From contig CP001622.1 in the NCBI GenBank assembly GCA_000023185.1, positions 248,001 to 312,000 on the forward strand: DNA of 64,000 nucleotides, written 5' to 3'. Source of the stretch: Rhizobium leguminosarum bv. trifolii WSM1325 (GTDB lineage Bacteria > Pseudomonadota > Alphaproteobacteria > Rhizobiales > Rhizobiaceae). Shown piece after piece: positions 43,600 to 52,767 of this stretch. Position 1 is the stretch's first letter; each line of letters starts with the position of its first letter. The notes beneath the pieces are model-generated. The model was not told the origin of the DNA. It searched no databases and saw nothing but the letters and a program-made list of their open reading frames with translations. A program made the position numbers and the translations under genes.

Positions 43600-43724
43600 G
43601 CGGCGTCGCCAGTACCGGGGAGTATCGGCGGGGCGTTCGTTTCAACGGGTCTCATATCGTGATGCCTCGATCGGAACCGCGAGTCCGGCCGTCCGTTACC
43701 CTTTGAGGAACGGAGGATATGGAC

Positions 43725-43976
43725 ATGCGCAAGAGAAAAGCCATCGTCGAGGCGGCGCTCGAGTCCGAGTACGAGCGCCAGGCACTGGGGATCATGAATA
43801 CCGAGCAAGCTCTCAAGCTTGAGGATTCCGACGGTCTTGTCTTCAGTCATCCGGATAAAGAGGCCGGAGTGACGGACCATTTTGTCGATCAAGATGAGCT
43901 GCGCCGATTGGTGCGGCGGTCAACGCCGCCGCTTTCCCGATTGCAATCGCAGCCTCGTACGACGCGTTCGTCCTGA
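43725..43976 (+). CDS. Small hypothetical protein
   Basis: An 83-residue acidic, mostly helical protein (RKRKAIVEAALESEYERQAL) with a basic Ser/Pro/Arg tail. I do not recognise it. ATG at 43725 has GGAGG eight bases upstream, better placed than for ATG 43719. It ends three bases before the convergent SDR gene, at the boundary between the accessory stretch and the polyol cluster. Confidence 0.6.
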   Translation: MRKRKAIVEAALESEYERQALGIMNTEQALKLEDSDGLVFSHPDKEAGVTDHFVDQDELRRLVRRSTPPLSRLQSQPRTTRSS

Positions 43977-43979
43977 ACT

Positions 43980-44705
43980 TCAAGCAATCATATAACCACC
44001 GTCCACCGGCATCGATATCCCGTTCACCATGGCAGCCTGATCGGACAGCAGGAAAAGAACAACCTCGGCGATATCTGCCGGCTCGGCGAAGCGACCGACG
44101 GGAATTCGCTTCATCATCCCCGCGGCTTTCTCGGGATCGCTCCATGCCTTCACCGCCATTGGCGTCAACGTCACCGTTGGATGGACGCCGTTGGCGCGGA
44201 TGCCGTGCGGCGCAAGTTCCTTGGCCATGACCCGCGTCAAGCCATCCAATCCACCCTTCGATGCACAATAGGCCGCGTGGTCGGGGATGCCGACGAAGGA
44301 GGCGACCGACGAGACATTGACGATGGCGCCCTTGCGGCCCTCCTTGATCAGCGAACGGGCATATTCCTGGGCGACGATCATCGGAGCGCGCGTATTGACC
44401 GCGACAAGACGATCGAACGCTTCGACGGTCGTCTCCAGGAACGGCTGGAGCTCGGTCGTGCCGGCGCAGTTGATAAGGAAATCTGCGGGAAGGGCAGCGA
44501 TCGCCGCCTCTCTGGTTGCATCGGCGTCCGCGAGATCGACCTGGATTGCCCGGCAGCCGAATTCCCCTCGCAACGCTTCGACGTCGGCAGCACTACGCGT
44601 CAGCGCGACGACCTGCGCACTCCGTTCGACGAGCATCCTTACAATTTCGCGTCCGATACCTTTGCCGGCGCCGGTCACGATCACCGTCTTTCCTCTGAAC
44701 TCCAT
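43980..44705 (-). CDS. SDR oxidoreductase resembling L-xylulose/dicarbonyl reductase
   Basis: A 241-residue classical SDR with intact motifs: TGAGKGIG (cofactor), NCAG near residue 80, Ser in NVSSVAS, and YCASK. Overall it resembles L-xylulose reductase (DCXR-like), which reduces ketoses to polyols with NADPH. It is the last gene of the minus-strand ABC operon, 11 bases after the ATPase, so it probably acts on the imported polyol or its ketose. Confidence 0.85.
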   Translation of the reverse strand: MEFRGKTVIVTGAGKGIGREIVRMLVERSAQVVALTRSAADVEALRGEFGCRAIQVDLADADATREAAIAALPADFLINCAGTTELQPFLETTVEAFDRLVAVNTRAPMIVAQEYARSLIKEGRKGAIVNVSSVASFVGIPDHAAYCASKGGLDGLTRVMAKELAPHGIRANGVHPTVTLTPMAVKAWSDPEKAAGMMKRIPVGRFAEPADIAEVVLFLLSDQAAMVNGISMPVDGGYMIA

Positions 44706-44716
44706 GGGTCGATCTC

Positions 44717-45778
44717 CTAAAGTCTCTGGCCTGTTTCCCGATCGAAGATATGCGCACGTCGGGGATCGATGTGGAAGTACATCGTCCGTCCGGGGTCGAC
44801 CTCGATACGCTCACGGATCAGCGCGTCGATCGGCACGCCTCCCGTGCGGCCGAAGATCAACGTCTCGGAACCCGTCGGCTCGAACACCGAGACTTCGACC
44901 GGAACGCCTTCTTCGCCGATCGTGATGTGCTCCGGTCGGATGCCGTAGGTAACGGCTCGTCCTTCCTCCGCATTTGTATCTGCCATGGGCAAGGTGATGC
45001 CCTGTTCGGTGACGACGATCTTCCTGCCGTCGCGGGTGGCTATGCGGCCCTCAAGGAAGTTCATCGATGGGCTGCCGATGAAGCCGGCGACGAAGAGGTT
45101 GACGGGGAAGTCGTAGAGATCGAGAGGCTTGCCGATCTGCTCGACCCTCCCGTCACGCATCACCACGATCTTGTTGGCCATCGTCATCGCCTCGATCTGA
45201 TCGTGCGTGACGTAGACGGTGGTGGTCTTCAGCCGCTGGTGAAGCTCCTTGATCTCGACGCGCATGGTGACGCGGAGTTTAGCGTCGAGGTTCGACAATG
45301 GCTCGTCGAATAGGAAGACCTTCGGGTCTCGGACGATGGCACGACCCATCGCCACGCGTTGACGCTGTCCGCCCGACAGTTGCTTCGGATAGCGGTCGAG
45401 ATAACGCGTCAGATCGAGGATCTCGGCCGCCCTGCCGACCTTCTCGTCGATCTCCGCCTTCGGACGTTTGGCCATCTTCAGCGGAAAGCCCATATTCTCG
45501 GCGACCGTCTTGTGGGGATAGAGCGCGTAGCTCTGGAAGACCATCGCGATGTCACGCTCCTTTGGAGGAGCGTCGGTGACGACACGGCCGCCGATCCGGA
45601 TGTCTCCGCTGCTGACCGTCTCCAGCCCGGCGATCATCCGGAGCAGGGTGGACTTGCCGCATCCGGAGGGACCGACCAGAACGACGAATTCCCCGTCCTC
45701 GATGTCGACGCTCACGCCATGCATGACCTGAAGAGAGCCATACTTCTTGGTGACGTCGCTAACCTGTACGTTTGCCAA
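44717..45778 (-). CDS. ABC sugar/polyol importer ATPase (MalK/UgpC type)
   Basis: A 353-residue ATPase: Walker [10 protein letters not shown], signature [14 protein letters not shown], Walker [14 protein letters not shown]-loop [10 protein letters not shown], plus a C-terminal OB/TOBE regulatory part ([13 protein letters not shown]). It drives the CUT1-type importer encoded upstream. It starts with TTG at 45778 behind AGGGGGAACGACA. Members of this group can serve several binding proteins. Confidence 0.94.
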   Translation of the reverse strand: MANVQVSDVTKKYGSLQVMHGVSVDIEDGEFVVLVGPSGCGKSTLLRMIAGLETVSSGDIRIGGRVVTDAPPKERDIAMVFQSYALYPHKTVAENMGFPLKMAKRPKAEIDEKVGRAAEILDLTRYLDRYPKQLSGGQRQRVAMGRAIVRDPKVFLFDEPLSNLDAKLRVTMRVEIKELHQRLKTTTVYVTHDQIEAMTMANKIVVMRDGRVEQIGKPLDLYDFPVNLFVAGFIGSPSMNFLEGRIATRDGRKIVVTEQGITLPMADTNAEEGRAVTYGIRPEHITIGEEGVPVEVSVFEPTGSETLIFGRTGGVPIDALIRERIEVDPGRTMYFHIDPRRAHIFDRETGQRL

Positions 45779-45838
45779 TGTCGTTCCCCCTAAAGCAGCC
45801 CAGTTTGTGTTTTGATGTCATTGACGGAATTCATCGGT

Positions 45839-46045
45839 TCATCCCTTCCAGACGACATAGGCGCCAAGGACCGCCGAGATTGCCGCCGCGAACCATACCG
45901 AAGGCCCGAACGGCTCGATGAACCGCATCCAGAACAGCGAGAGCGCGACCCAGATCACGATCGAGATGAAGAGCCGGTCGAACCAGTTCGTTTCGATCGG
46001 CAGAAATCCCGGCTTGCGTTCGTTATTTCTTGATTGAGACGTCAT
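45839..46045 (-). CDS. Small two-helix membrane protein in ABC importer operon
   Basis: A 68-residue protein with two hydrophobic segments (FISIVIWVALSLFWM and VWFAAAISAVLGAYVVW) joined by RFIEPFGPS and a charged N-terminus. It begins four bases after the permease stop and precedes the ATPase, so it is an operon member. Similar small proteins occur in some rhizobial polyol transporter operons as I recall; it may be an accessory subunit of the importer (inference). Confidence 0.7.
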   Translation of the reverse strand: MTSQSRNNERKPGFLPIETNWFDRLFISIVIWVALSLFWMRFIEPFGPSVWFAAAISAVLGAYVVWKG

Positions 46046-46049
46046 AGTT

Positions 46050-46889
46050 TCATCCTTTCACGGCGCCGAAGGTCAGGCCGGCGACGATGTGACGCTGGAC
46101 CACCGAAAAGACGATGAGCGCCGGAACCAATGTCAGCATTGAGATCGCGGCCATGATGCCCCAGGCCGTTCCCGTCGTCGTCACATATTCAGACAAGCCG
46201 GTGGTCAGAGTCCGCGCGTGGAAATTGGTGAGCGTCGCTGCCAGCAGGTATTCGTTCCACGCAAACACCCAGGTCAGGATTAGCGTCACCGCAAGTCCGG
46301 GCCGTGCCAAAGGAAAGATGATATCATAGAGGACGGTCCATGGGCTCGCGCCGTCCATGTAGGCCGCCTCGTCCAATTCCTTCGGAATGCCTTCCACGGT
46401 CGGACGCAGCGTCCAGATGGCGAAGGGAAGGTTGAAGGAGCAATAGACCAGGATCATGCCCAGCTTGGAATCGGCGAGCGAGAAGTCGCCGATCCTGTAG
46501 ACCTGCGTCAGCAGCAGGAAAAGCGGCAGCAGGAAGACCGCCGGCGGCGCCATGCGGTTGGTGATCGTCCAGAAGAAGATGCTTTCCTTGCCGGCGAGGT
46601 CGAAGCGCGTCAGGGCGTAGCAGGCAAGGAAGCCGAGCGTGGTGACGAGCAGCGCGTTGCCTGACGAAATGATCATCGAGTTGAGCATGTATCCGCGCAA
46701 GGTCGGATTGGTCAGCACGTCCTGGTAGTTCTTCCAGAAGAAGCTCCGGAGAATGACATCGGGCGTCGAGAACAGGTCGAAGGGCTGTTTCACCGATATG
46801 ACGAAGAGCCAGTAGATCGGGAAAAGGGTCGCGAGGCTTATCAAGGTCCACAGGACGACCGGAAGCCAGGGAAAACGGGTCTTCTTCAT
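46050..46889 (-). CDS. ABC importer permease (MalG type)
   Basis: A 279-residue inner-membrane protein with six hydrophobic segments and the EAA loop EGIPKELDEAAYMDGASPWT (about residues 175-195) that docks the ATPase. It is the second permease of a CUT1 carbohydrate importer. It follows the MalF-type gene by four bases. Confidence 0.93.
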   Translation of the reverse strand: MKKTRFPWLPVVLWTLISLATLFPIYWLFVISVKQPFDLFSTPDVILRSFFWKNYQDVLTNPTLRGYMLNSMIISSGNALLVTTLGFLACYALTRFDLAGKESIFFWTITNRMAPPAVFLLPLFLLLTQVYRIGDFSLADSKLGMILVYCSFNLPFAIWTLRPTVEGIPKELDEAAYMDGASPWTVLYDIIFPLARPGLAVTLILTWVFAWNEYLLAATLTNFHARTLTTGLSEYVTTTGTAWGIMAAISMLTLVPALIVFSVVQRHIVAGLTFGAVKG

Positions 46890-46893
46890 CGCT

Positions 46894-47769
46894 TCAACCT
46901 CTCTTCACGCGGGGCGCAATCAAACCGACGTAGAGCAGCCAGCAGACGACGATGGTGAGATAGAGGACGATGACGGAGATCGCCGAACCGTAGCCGTAAT
47001 TCGTCTTGGGAAAGACTTCCTTGAAGATATGGACGCCGATGTAGCGCGTCGATGAACCCGGACCGCCGCCGGTCAGCATCAGGACTTCGTCAACGGTGCG
47101 CAGCGCATCCATCAGCCTGATGAACACGGTGGCGAGCATGGCCGGACGGATCAGGGGCAGCGTGATGTGCCAGAAGATCTGGCTTTTGCCCGCGCCGTCG
47201 ATCTGCGCCTGCTCGAACGGGTCTGAAGGAAGTGAGACGAGTGCGGCGATCAGCGACAGGGTGACGAGCGGCGTCCAGTGCCAGATGTCCATGATGACAG
47301 TGACGGTGAAGGCCGCGACGGCGCTCTGGCCGATATTCAGATCGTAGCCGAACCAGCTCCTCAGAAGATAGGGAATGATGCCGATGGAGGGGGTGGTCAT
47401 CAGCTTCCAGACTGAGCCGACGATGATCGGCGCCATGATCAGCGGCAGCGTATGGATCGTGCGAAACACCGCTTTTCCGGGAAAGTCCTTGAGCAGCGCC
47501 TGGGCGAGGATGTAGCCAAGGACCAGCTCCGACACGACCGCGAAGAAGACGAATGTCAGGGTGATGCCGAGTGATGCCAGGAACTGCGGGTCGAAGACGA
47601 GCCGCCGATAGTTCTCAGCCCAGTTGAAAATCATGCCCGGATTGGCCGCGAACGGGTTCCATGAATGGAAAGAGACCCAGAGGACGTAGATGAAAGGAAA
47701 GATCCCGAACAGTCCGAGGATCACTATGGTCGGTGACAGCAACAGCCACCCGAGCTTCTGCGAATGCAT
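46894..47769 (-). CDS. ABC importer permease (MalF type)
   Basis: A 291-residue protein with six hydrophobic segments; an EAA-like loop DPFEQAQIDGAGKSQIFWHI lies near residue 190. It pairs with the MalG-type subunit encoded next. About 97 bases with a strong hairpin separate it from the binding-protein gene upstream. Confidence 0.92.
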   Translation of the reverse strand: MHSQKLGWLLLSPTIVILGLFGIFPFIYVLWVSFHSWNPFAANPGMIFNWAENYRRLVFDPQFLASLGITLTFVFFAVVSELVLGYILAQALLKDFPGKAVFRTIHTLPLIMAPIIVGSVWKLMTTPSIGIIPYLLRSWFGYDLNIGQSAVAAFTVTVIMDIWHWTPLVTLSLIAALVSLPSDPFEQAQIDGAGKSQIFWHITLPLIRPAMLATVFIRLMDALRTVDEVLMLTGGGPGSSTRYIGVHIFKEVFPKTNYGYGSAISVIVLYLTIVVCWLLYVGLIAPRVKRG

Positions 47770-47824
47770 CGCCTATCCCCCATTGAACGTTATGTGGACG
47801 TCCGCTCCATCTGGGAACGGAAGA

Positions 47825-47850
47825 TGACGGGTCGTCGGAACGACCCGTCA
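47825..47850 (-). promoter_or_regulatory. Intercistronic hairpin after the binding-protein gene
   Basis: TGACGGGTCGT at 47825-47835 and ACGACCCGTCA at 47840-47850 give 11 perfect pairs and a 4-base loop. There is no T-run. Such hairpins behind binding-protein genes stabilise the upstream message or attenuate permease expression. Confidence 0.75.
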
Positions 47851-47866
47851 AGTTGGGGAGGATGTT

Positions 47867-49300
47867 TTATTTGCGATAGCCGAGCGAGGTGAGCTCTTCT
47901 TCGGCCTTGGCCGCCATCTGGTCGAGGCCTTCATCGGGCCCGATCTTGCCGGTCAGGATGTCGTAGAAGATAGGAGCGGTCGCTTCACGCACCTGCGCAT
48001 GGAAGGGGTAGGGGGGAGCGCCGGCGAAGAGCTTGCCGTCGTCCTTCAGCATCGTGTAGAAGCCGCCGAGCTTGACGTCCATCTCCTTCACCTTCGGATC
48101 GTCGAACGTCGCCTTGTTGGTGATGCGCGGTGCGGCGATCGCCCAATCGGGCTGCACTTCGTTCTGGCCGATGAATTCGAGGAACAGCAGTGATGCTTCC
48201 TTGTTCTTGGACGTGACCGGAACGCCGAAGGCGCCGCCATCGTAGTAGCCGATATAGCCCTTTCCAGCTTTCGCGTCGTCCAATACGCCCGGCTCGAGCG
48301 GCGGCAGAGCGAAACCGACCTGGCCGACCACCTTCGACTGCGCCGGATCGCTTGCGATCCACGCGGCGTTCTCACCGTAGATCAGGCCCTGGGCGACGCG
48401 GCCCGCGGCGAAGGTCGTTGCGGTTTCCGTCCAGGTTGACTGCGTCGATTCCGGAGGAGCGATGTCGCGCAGGTGCAGCCAGTACTTCAACGCGGCCTTG
48501 GCCTTGTCGCCGTTCATTGCGCCGCCATGTTCGACCGTCGCCGCATAATTGTTCTTGGCGTCGATGCCCCAATTGTAGACGCCGAAGGTCGGCGCGATGG
48601 ACTCGAAGAATTCATACCAGGACGCCGGATGGCCGGTATGTGCCTGAGCGGTGGTGCCCCAGAGCTCCATACCGTTGTCCTTGCCGTACTTCGTGAAGAA
48701 TTCGGCGATCTCGGTGTATTCCGCGTGTGTGGTCGCCGGCTTCAGGTCCTTGCCGGTTTCCTTCTTGAAAGCTTCCTTGATCTTCGGATCTTCGAACAGG
48801 TCCTTACGATAGAGATACGCCTTCAGGAAGGCTTCCATCGGAACGCCGAAGAGATCGCCGCTCGCGTCCTTGAAATAGTCGGCAAAGCTGGTGAAGTTCG
48901 CATCGTCGTAGGTCGGCGCCTTCAGATCCGGCTGGTCTTTAAGCGTCTTGGTGATGTCGACGAGGAAATTCCTGGCGAGATAGGAGTAGATGATGTCCTG
49001 CTCGATGTAGACCATGTCATAGATACCAGTCTTGGCTTCCATGTCCTTGATGGCCTTGTCGTACATCTGATCCCAGGACGTCGTCTCGATGTCGACCTTG
49101 ATGCCGGTCTTCTTTTCGAATTCCGGAGCAAGCACATTCCTGATGTAGTTCGATGGCGGGGTGCTTTCGGTGACGCCGTGCAGTGTCACGCCCTTGAATT
49201 TGGCGCCGGCGTCGGACCAGAAATCAGCCCAGGCAGGCGAAGCAGTGGCGGCGAGGCTGAGCGTCAGCGCAAGCGCGCTAGCCTTCAAAGCATAGTTCAT
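47867..49300 (-). CDS. ABC importer solute-binding protein (sugar/polyol)
   Basis: A 477-residue periplasmic protein with signal peptide [20 protein letters not shown] followed by SPAWA, and a type-1 extracellular-binding-protein body (for example [20 protein letters not shown]). It captures the substrate for the adjacent CUT1 importer. The neighbours point to a hexitol such as galactitol, altritol or sorbitol; the ligand is inferred. ATG at 49300 follows GGGAGGATTGAAA. First gene of a six-gene operon. Confidence 0.9.
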   Translation of the reverse strand: MNYALKASALALTLSLAATASPAWADFWSDAGAKFKGVTLHGVTESTPPSNYIRNVLAPEFEKKTGIKVDIETTSWDQMYDKAIKDMEAKTGIYDMVYIEQDIIYSYLARNFLVDITKTLKDQPDLKAPTYDDANFTSFADYFKDASGDLFGVPMEAFLKAYLYRKDLFEDPKIKEAFKKETGKDLKPATTHAEYTEIAEFFTKYGKDNGMELWGTTAQAHTGHPASWYEFFESIAPTFGVYNWGIDAKNNYAATVEHGGAMNGDKAKAALKYWLHLRDIAPPESTQSTWTETATTFAAGRVAQGLIYGENAAWIASDPAQSKVVGQVGFALPPLEPGVLDDAKAGKGYIGYYDGGAFGVPVTSKNKEASLLFLEFIGQNEVQPDWAIAAPRITNKATFDDPKVKEMDVKLGGFYTMLKDDGKLFAGAPPYPFHAQVREATAPIFYDILTGKIGPDEGLDQMAAKAEEELTSLGYRK

Positions 49301-49597
49301 TTTCAATCCTCCCAAAGTGCAGCGAGATCATTTCGCCGGTCCTTTGTGTAGGCCAAAAAAACCACCGGCGCAACATTTGTTGTCTAAACATGCAAATAGA
49401 GGATCTATCCTATTGATTTTCGCAGAAACTAATTTCCGACGGAGGGTTGAATGCAATGGGCGCAAGCTTAAAATGTTGCATTGCAAGGTATTTTTGCAAA
49501 GCAGCAAAAGATTTTAAGCCAAAATTATTTGTTGTCTTGCCAAACTAAATGGCATAGCACTGTCCGCAGCCAAAGGCATTTTTTGGAGGAAAAGGCT
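49301..49597. promoter_or_regulatory. Divergent control region of the polyol supercluster
   Basis: These 297 bases separate the importer operon (minus) from operon A (plus) and are markedly AT-rich. ATTTGTTGTCT occurs twice as a direct repeat at 49375-49385 and 49527-49537, one near each start. The ROK regulator in operon A is a candidate binder (inference). No gene seen. Confidence 0.5.
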
Positions 49598-50482
49598 ATG
49601 CGTCGATTGGGTATCCATTCATTTGTATGGACAGGCGGCCAAACGCAGGAAGGGCTGGAGATGGCCCTCAACAAGACGGCCGAACACGGATATCGCACCA
49701 TCGAATTTGCCTATCTGCGCCCCGAGAAATTCAATCTCGATCGACTGGCAAAGCTTGCGCAGTCGCTTGACGTGGAGATTGGCGTGACGATGGGCCTGCC
49801 GCTCGACAGGGACGTATCGAGCGAGGATACCTCAGCTGTGTCCGCCGGCAAGCAGACGCTGGCCGACGCCGTTCGGGCGGTCCGTGACATCGGCGGCAAC
49901 AAGCTGGGCGGAATTCTCTATTCCGCGCACACCAAGTACAATCGCCAACCGACGAAGAAGGGCTGGGACAATAGCGTCGCCGCGATCGCCGCAACCGCCG
50001 AAGTCGCCAGACAAGCGAACGTCGACCTCGTCCTGGAGGTTGTCAACCGGTTCGAGACCAACCTGCTGAATACGGCAGCGCAGGGGCTGAAGTTCGTCGC
50101 CGAGACGGGATCGGAGCATGTCCGTCTCCACCTCGACACATTCCATATGAACATCGAGGAAGCCAATCCGGCCGCGGCGATCCGCTTGGCCGGCGACAAG
50201 GTCGGCTACTTCCACATCGGCGAGAGCAATCGCGGTTACCTCGGTGACGGTGTCATCAACTTCGATCTGATCTTCGACGCTCTGCTCGACATCGACTACA
50301 AGCGCGACATCGTGTTCGAAAGCTTCTCGACGACGGTCGTGGACGAAGGCCTGTCGCTCGCCTGTGCGATCTGGCGCGACACCTGGGAGGATAATGATCC
50401 GCTTGCGGCGCACGCGAAGCGCTACATCGAGCTGAAATATGACGAGGCCAAGCGCCGCCGCGCCACAAACGCGCGGCCCTGA
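49598..50482 (+). CDS. Ketose 3-epimerase (D-tagatose/D-psicose 3-epimerase family)
   Basis: A 294-residue xylose-isomerase-like TIM barrel. The metal and catalytic set of the tagatose-3-epimerase family is visible: Glu in LVLEVVNRFET, Asp/His in HLDTFHMNIEE, the region HIGESNRGYLGDG and Glu in VFESFS. It would exchange C3 epimers of ketoses such as L-tagatose/L-sorbose or D-tagatose/D-sorbose. ATG at 49598 follows TTGGAGGAAAAGGCT; upstream frame was rejected. First gene of operon A. Confidence 0.85.
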   Translation: MRRLGIHSFVWTGGQTQEGLEMALNKTAEHGYRTIEFAYLRPEKFNLDRLAKLAQSLDVEIGVTMGLPLDRDVSSEDTSAVSAGKQTLADAVRAVRDIGGNKLGGILYSAHTKYNRQPTKKGWDNSVAAIAATAEVARQANVDLVLEVVNRFETNLLNTAAQGLKFVAETGSEHVRLHLDTFHMNIEEANPAAAIRLAGDKVGYFHIGESNRGYLGDGVINFDLIFDALLDIDYKRDIVFESFSTTVVDEGLSLACAIWRDTWEDNDPLAAHAKRYIELKYDEAKRRRATNARP

Positions 50483-50544
50483 TTATCCCTCTGACAGCCT
50501 GTTCCAGTCGTGTAAGGGTTGGGCCGACTGAAGGGAATTGAAAC

Positions 50545-51759
50545 ATGAACGACACCGTCTCCATCGGAAGTTCGCCGCGCAGGATCCGACAGAACAATAT
50601 CGTCGCCGCCTTGCAGACGATCTATGCCCACCGAAGCCTCAGCCGGGCGGATCTCGCCCGGAAGCTCGGGATGAATCGCTCGTCCTCGGGAGAGATCGTC
50701 GCCGAGCTGACGGAAGGCGGGTTCGTTCAGGAGTCGGACGAGAGCGGCAAGCAGCGCCTGGAGCATTCCCGTGCCGGGCGTCCTGGTATCATGCTCGAAC
50801 TGGTCCCCGATGCCGCATTCTTCGTCGGGATCGAGATTGGTGTCGAGCATATTTCGGCCGCAGTTATCGATCTCTCCGCCGACGTCCGGGCATGTCGGAA
50901 AATGGCGTTCGACACCATGTCTTCGACCGTGGAGAAGGCCGTGGCCGAGGGCGTCGAGCTGATTGTCAGTGCGATGGAAAAGAGGATGATCGGACGCTGC
51001 AAGGGTCTCGGCATATCGGCGCCGGCCCACATCCGGCCGGACGGAATTGTCACCCTCGCACCCATCATCGGCTGGCGGGAGGTGTCGTTGAAGGAGATTG
51101 GCCGATCCGCCTTCCCGGCCGCCGTCCCGATCGCCGTTGAAAACGACGCCAACGCCTTTGCGATCGGCGACAGCTATCGTCACGGCGTCTCAGGCGTGAC
51201 CCTGTTCCTGCTGATGGAAACCGGCGTTGGCGGCGGTATCATGATCGATGGCAAGCTGTTCCGGGGCGGCCACGGCCTGGCGGGAGAAATCGGTCACACC
51301 CTGGTGCCGGGAAGCGGCGGTCAGAAGTTTGAGCAACTGATCGGTCGCGAAGTGCTGATCAGGCAGTATCGCGAGGCTATTGGACGTAAGCACGTCGATC
51401 TGCAGGAATTCCTTGGCGACGTTCATGACCGTGTCCCGGCCGCGGTCAATATCGCCGAAACCTGGTCGCGCCATCTCGCATATGCATTGCTGCAGGCCTG
51501 TCGGCTGCTCGACCCCGACAGGATCGTGCTGGGTGGCTCTGTGGCATCCCTCTACCCGATGGTGGCCGCCCGGGTGGCGGTCCACATGTCGGAGGGCCAG
51601 AGTATACCTTTCCCCACGCCGGAGATCGTCGTGGACGATGATGCGGAGTTCGGCTCCGCCTTCGGGGCGGCGTGCATGTTGCACCAGCGCTTTCTGTCAT
51701 TGGAGAGCGAGGAGTTCGGCGGCGAGGACGGTGCGCCGATCCAGTCGGCGACGAGTTGA
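50545..51759 (+). CDS. ROK-family transcriptional regulator
   Basis: A 404-residue ROK repressor: N-terminal winged HTH (LSRADLARKLGMNRSSSGEI), then a sugar-kinase-like ROK domain with VENDANAFAIG and GGGIMIDGKLFRGGHGLAGE then IGHT. The Cys-rich zinc motif usual after GEIGH is absent (LVPGSGGQKFEQ), so metal binding may be lost. It probably senses the polyol or a phosphorylated ketose and controls operon A and the divergent importer. Confidence 0.87.
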   Translation: MNDTVSIGSSPRRIRQNNIVAALQTIYAHRSLSRADLARKLGMNRSSSGEIVAELTEGGFVQESDESGKQRLEHSRAGRPGIMLELVPDAAFFVGIEIGVEHISAAVIDLSADVRACRKMAFDTMSSTVEKAVAEGVELIVSAMEKRMIGRCKGLGISAPAHIRPDGIVTLAPIIGWREVSLKEIGRSAFPAAVPIAVENDANAFAIGDSYRHGVSGVTLFLLMETGVGGGIMIDGKLFRGGHGLAGEIGHTLVPGSGGQKFEQLIGREVLIRQYREAIGRKHVDLQEFLGDVHDRVPAAVNIAETWSRHLAYALLQACRLLDPDRIVLGGSVASLYPMVAARVAVHMSEGQSIPFPTPEIVVDDDAEFGSAFGAACMLHQRFLSLESEEFGGEDGAPIQSATS

Positions 51760-51789
51760 CGACAAGAACGATCGAAAGCAGGATTGCAA

Positions 51790-52767
51790 ATGACTTCAGT
51801 ACTGGCTCCGGACCCGCTTGGTCCCACCGTTTGCGTAGGGGAGATCCTCGTCGAGATCGTCGCCACGACGGTCGGAGACGGTTTTCTCAAAGCCCAGCCG
51901 CTCGTCGGTCCGTTCGCGAGCGGAGCGCCGGCGATCTTCATCTCGCAATGCGGGCGCCTGGGCGGCAAGGCCGCAATGGTCGGCGCCGTCGGCGATGACG
52001 ATTTCGGTCGTGTCAATACCGATCGCCTCAAACGCGACGGCGTCGACGTTTCGACGATCTCGATCGATTCGGATTACCCCACAGGCAGCGCCTTTGTCCG
52101 CTACCGCAAGGATGGCTCCAGGGATTTCGTCTATAACATCGCCACATCAGCAGCTGCGCGCTTCGGCTGGTCTCAAGCGGTCGGCGATCTCATCCATCGG
52201 AGCGGACATCTTCACGTGATGGGTTCCGCTCTGTCGGTCCCCAGCGCGCGCGCGGTGATCGACAAGGCGGTCGACATCGTCAAGGCGCGGGGCGGAACCC
52301 TCTCAGTGGATCCGAACATTCGCAAGGAATTGAAGCTGAATGAGGATACCGAGCGCCGCTTTTCCAAGCTTGTCGCTGCCGCCGATCTGCTTCTGCCGTC
52401 CGGAGAGGAGCTTGAGCGTGCCGCCGGCGTCGAAGGCGAGGCAGAGGCGATCCGCCGCTTGTTCGAGATCGGCGTCAAGGAGATCGTGCTGAAGCGCGGC
52501 GCCGAAGGCGCAACCTATTTCGGCAGGCAAGGAGACCGCATCGACGCATCGGCATTTGTCGTTCAAGAGGTCGACCCCACCGGCGCCGGCGACTGCTTTG
52601 GTGGCGCCTATCTAACCTGCCGGCGGCTCGGAATGTCTCCGCAGCAAGCTCTGACCTATGCCTCGGCCGCCGGCGCCCGCAACGTGACGGTCCTCGGTCC
52701 GATGGAAGGTGCCGGCACTCAGCAAGAACTCGATGCATTCATCGCTTCAACCGAAAGGCGCCCGTGA
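51790..52767 (+). CDS. PfkB-family ketohexose kinase, candidate D-tagatose kinase
   Basis: A 325-residue ribokinase/PfkB protein. The N-terminal sugar-binding region GRLGGKAAMVGAVGDDDFG and the C-terminal DPTGAGDCFGGAYL with the catalytic Asp are intact. It overlaps the GatZ-type gene by one base. In Agrobacterium a PF00294 kinase beside a PF08013 protein phosphorylates D-tagatose to D-tagatose 6-phosphate; the same pairing here supports that role. ATG 51790 follows GCAGGATTGCAA. Confidence 0.85.
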   Translation: MTSVLAPDPLGPTVCVGEILVEIVATTVGDGFLKAQPLVGPFASGAPAIFISQCGRLGGKAAMVGAVGDDDFGRVNTDRLKRDGVDVSTISIDSDYPTGSAFVRYRKDGSRDFVYNIATSAAARFGWSQAVGDLIHRSGHLHVMGSALSVPSARAVIDKAVDIVKARGGTLSVDPNIRKELKLNEDTERRFSKLVAAADLLLPSGEELERAAGVEGEAEAIRRLFEIGVKEIVLKRGAEGATYFGRQGDRIDASAFVVQEVDPTGAGDCFGGAYLTCRRLGMSPQQALTYASAAGARNVTVLGPMEGAGTQQELDAFIASTERRP

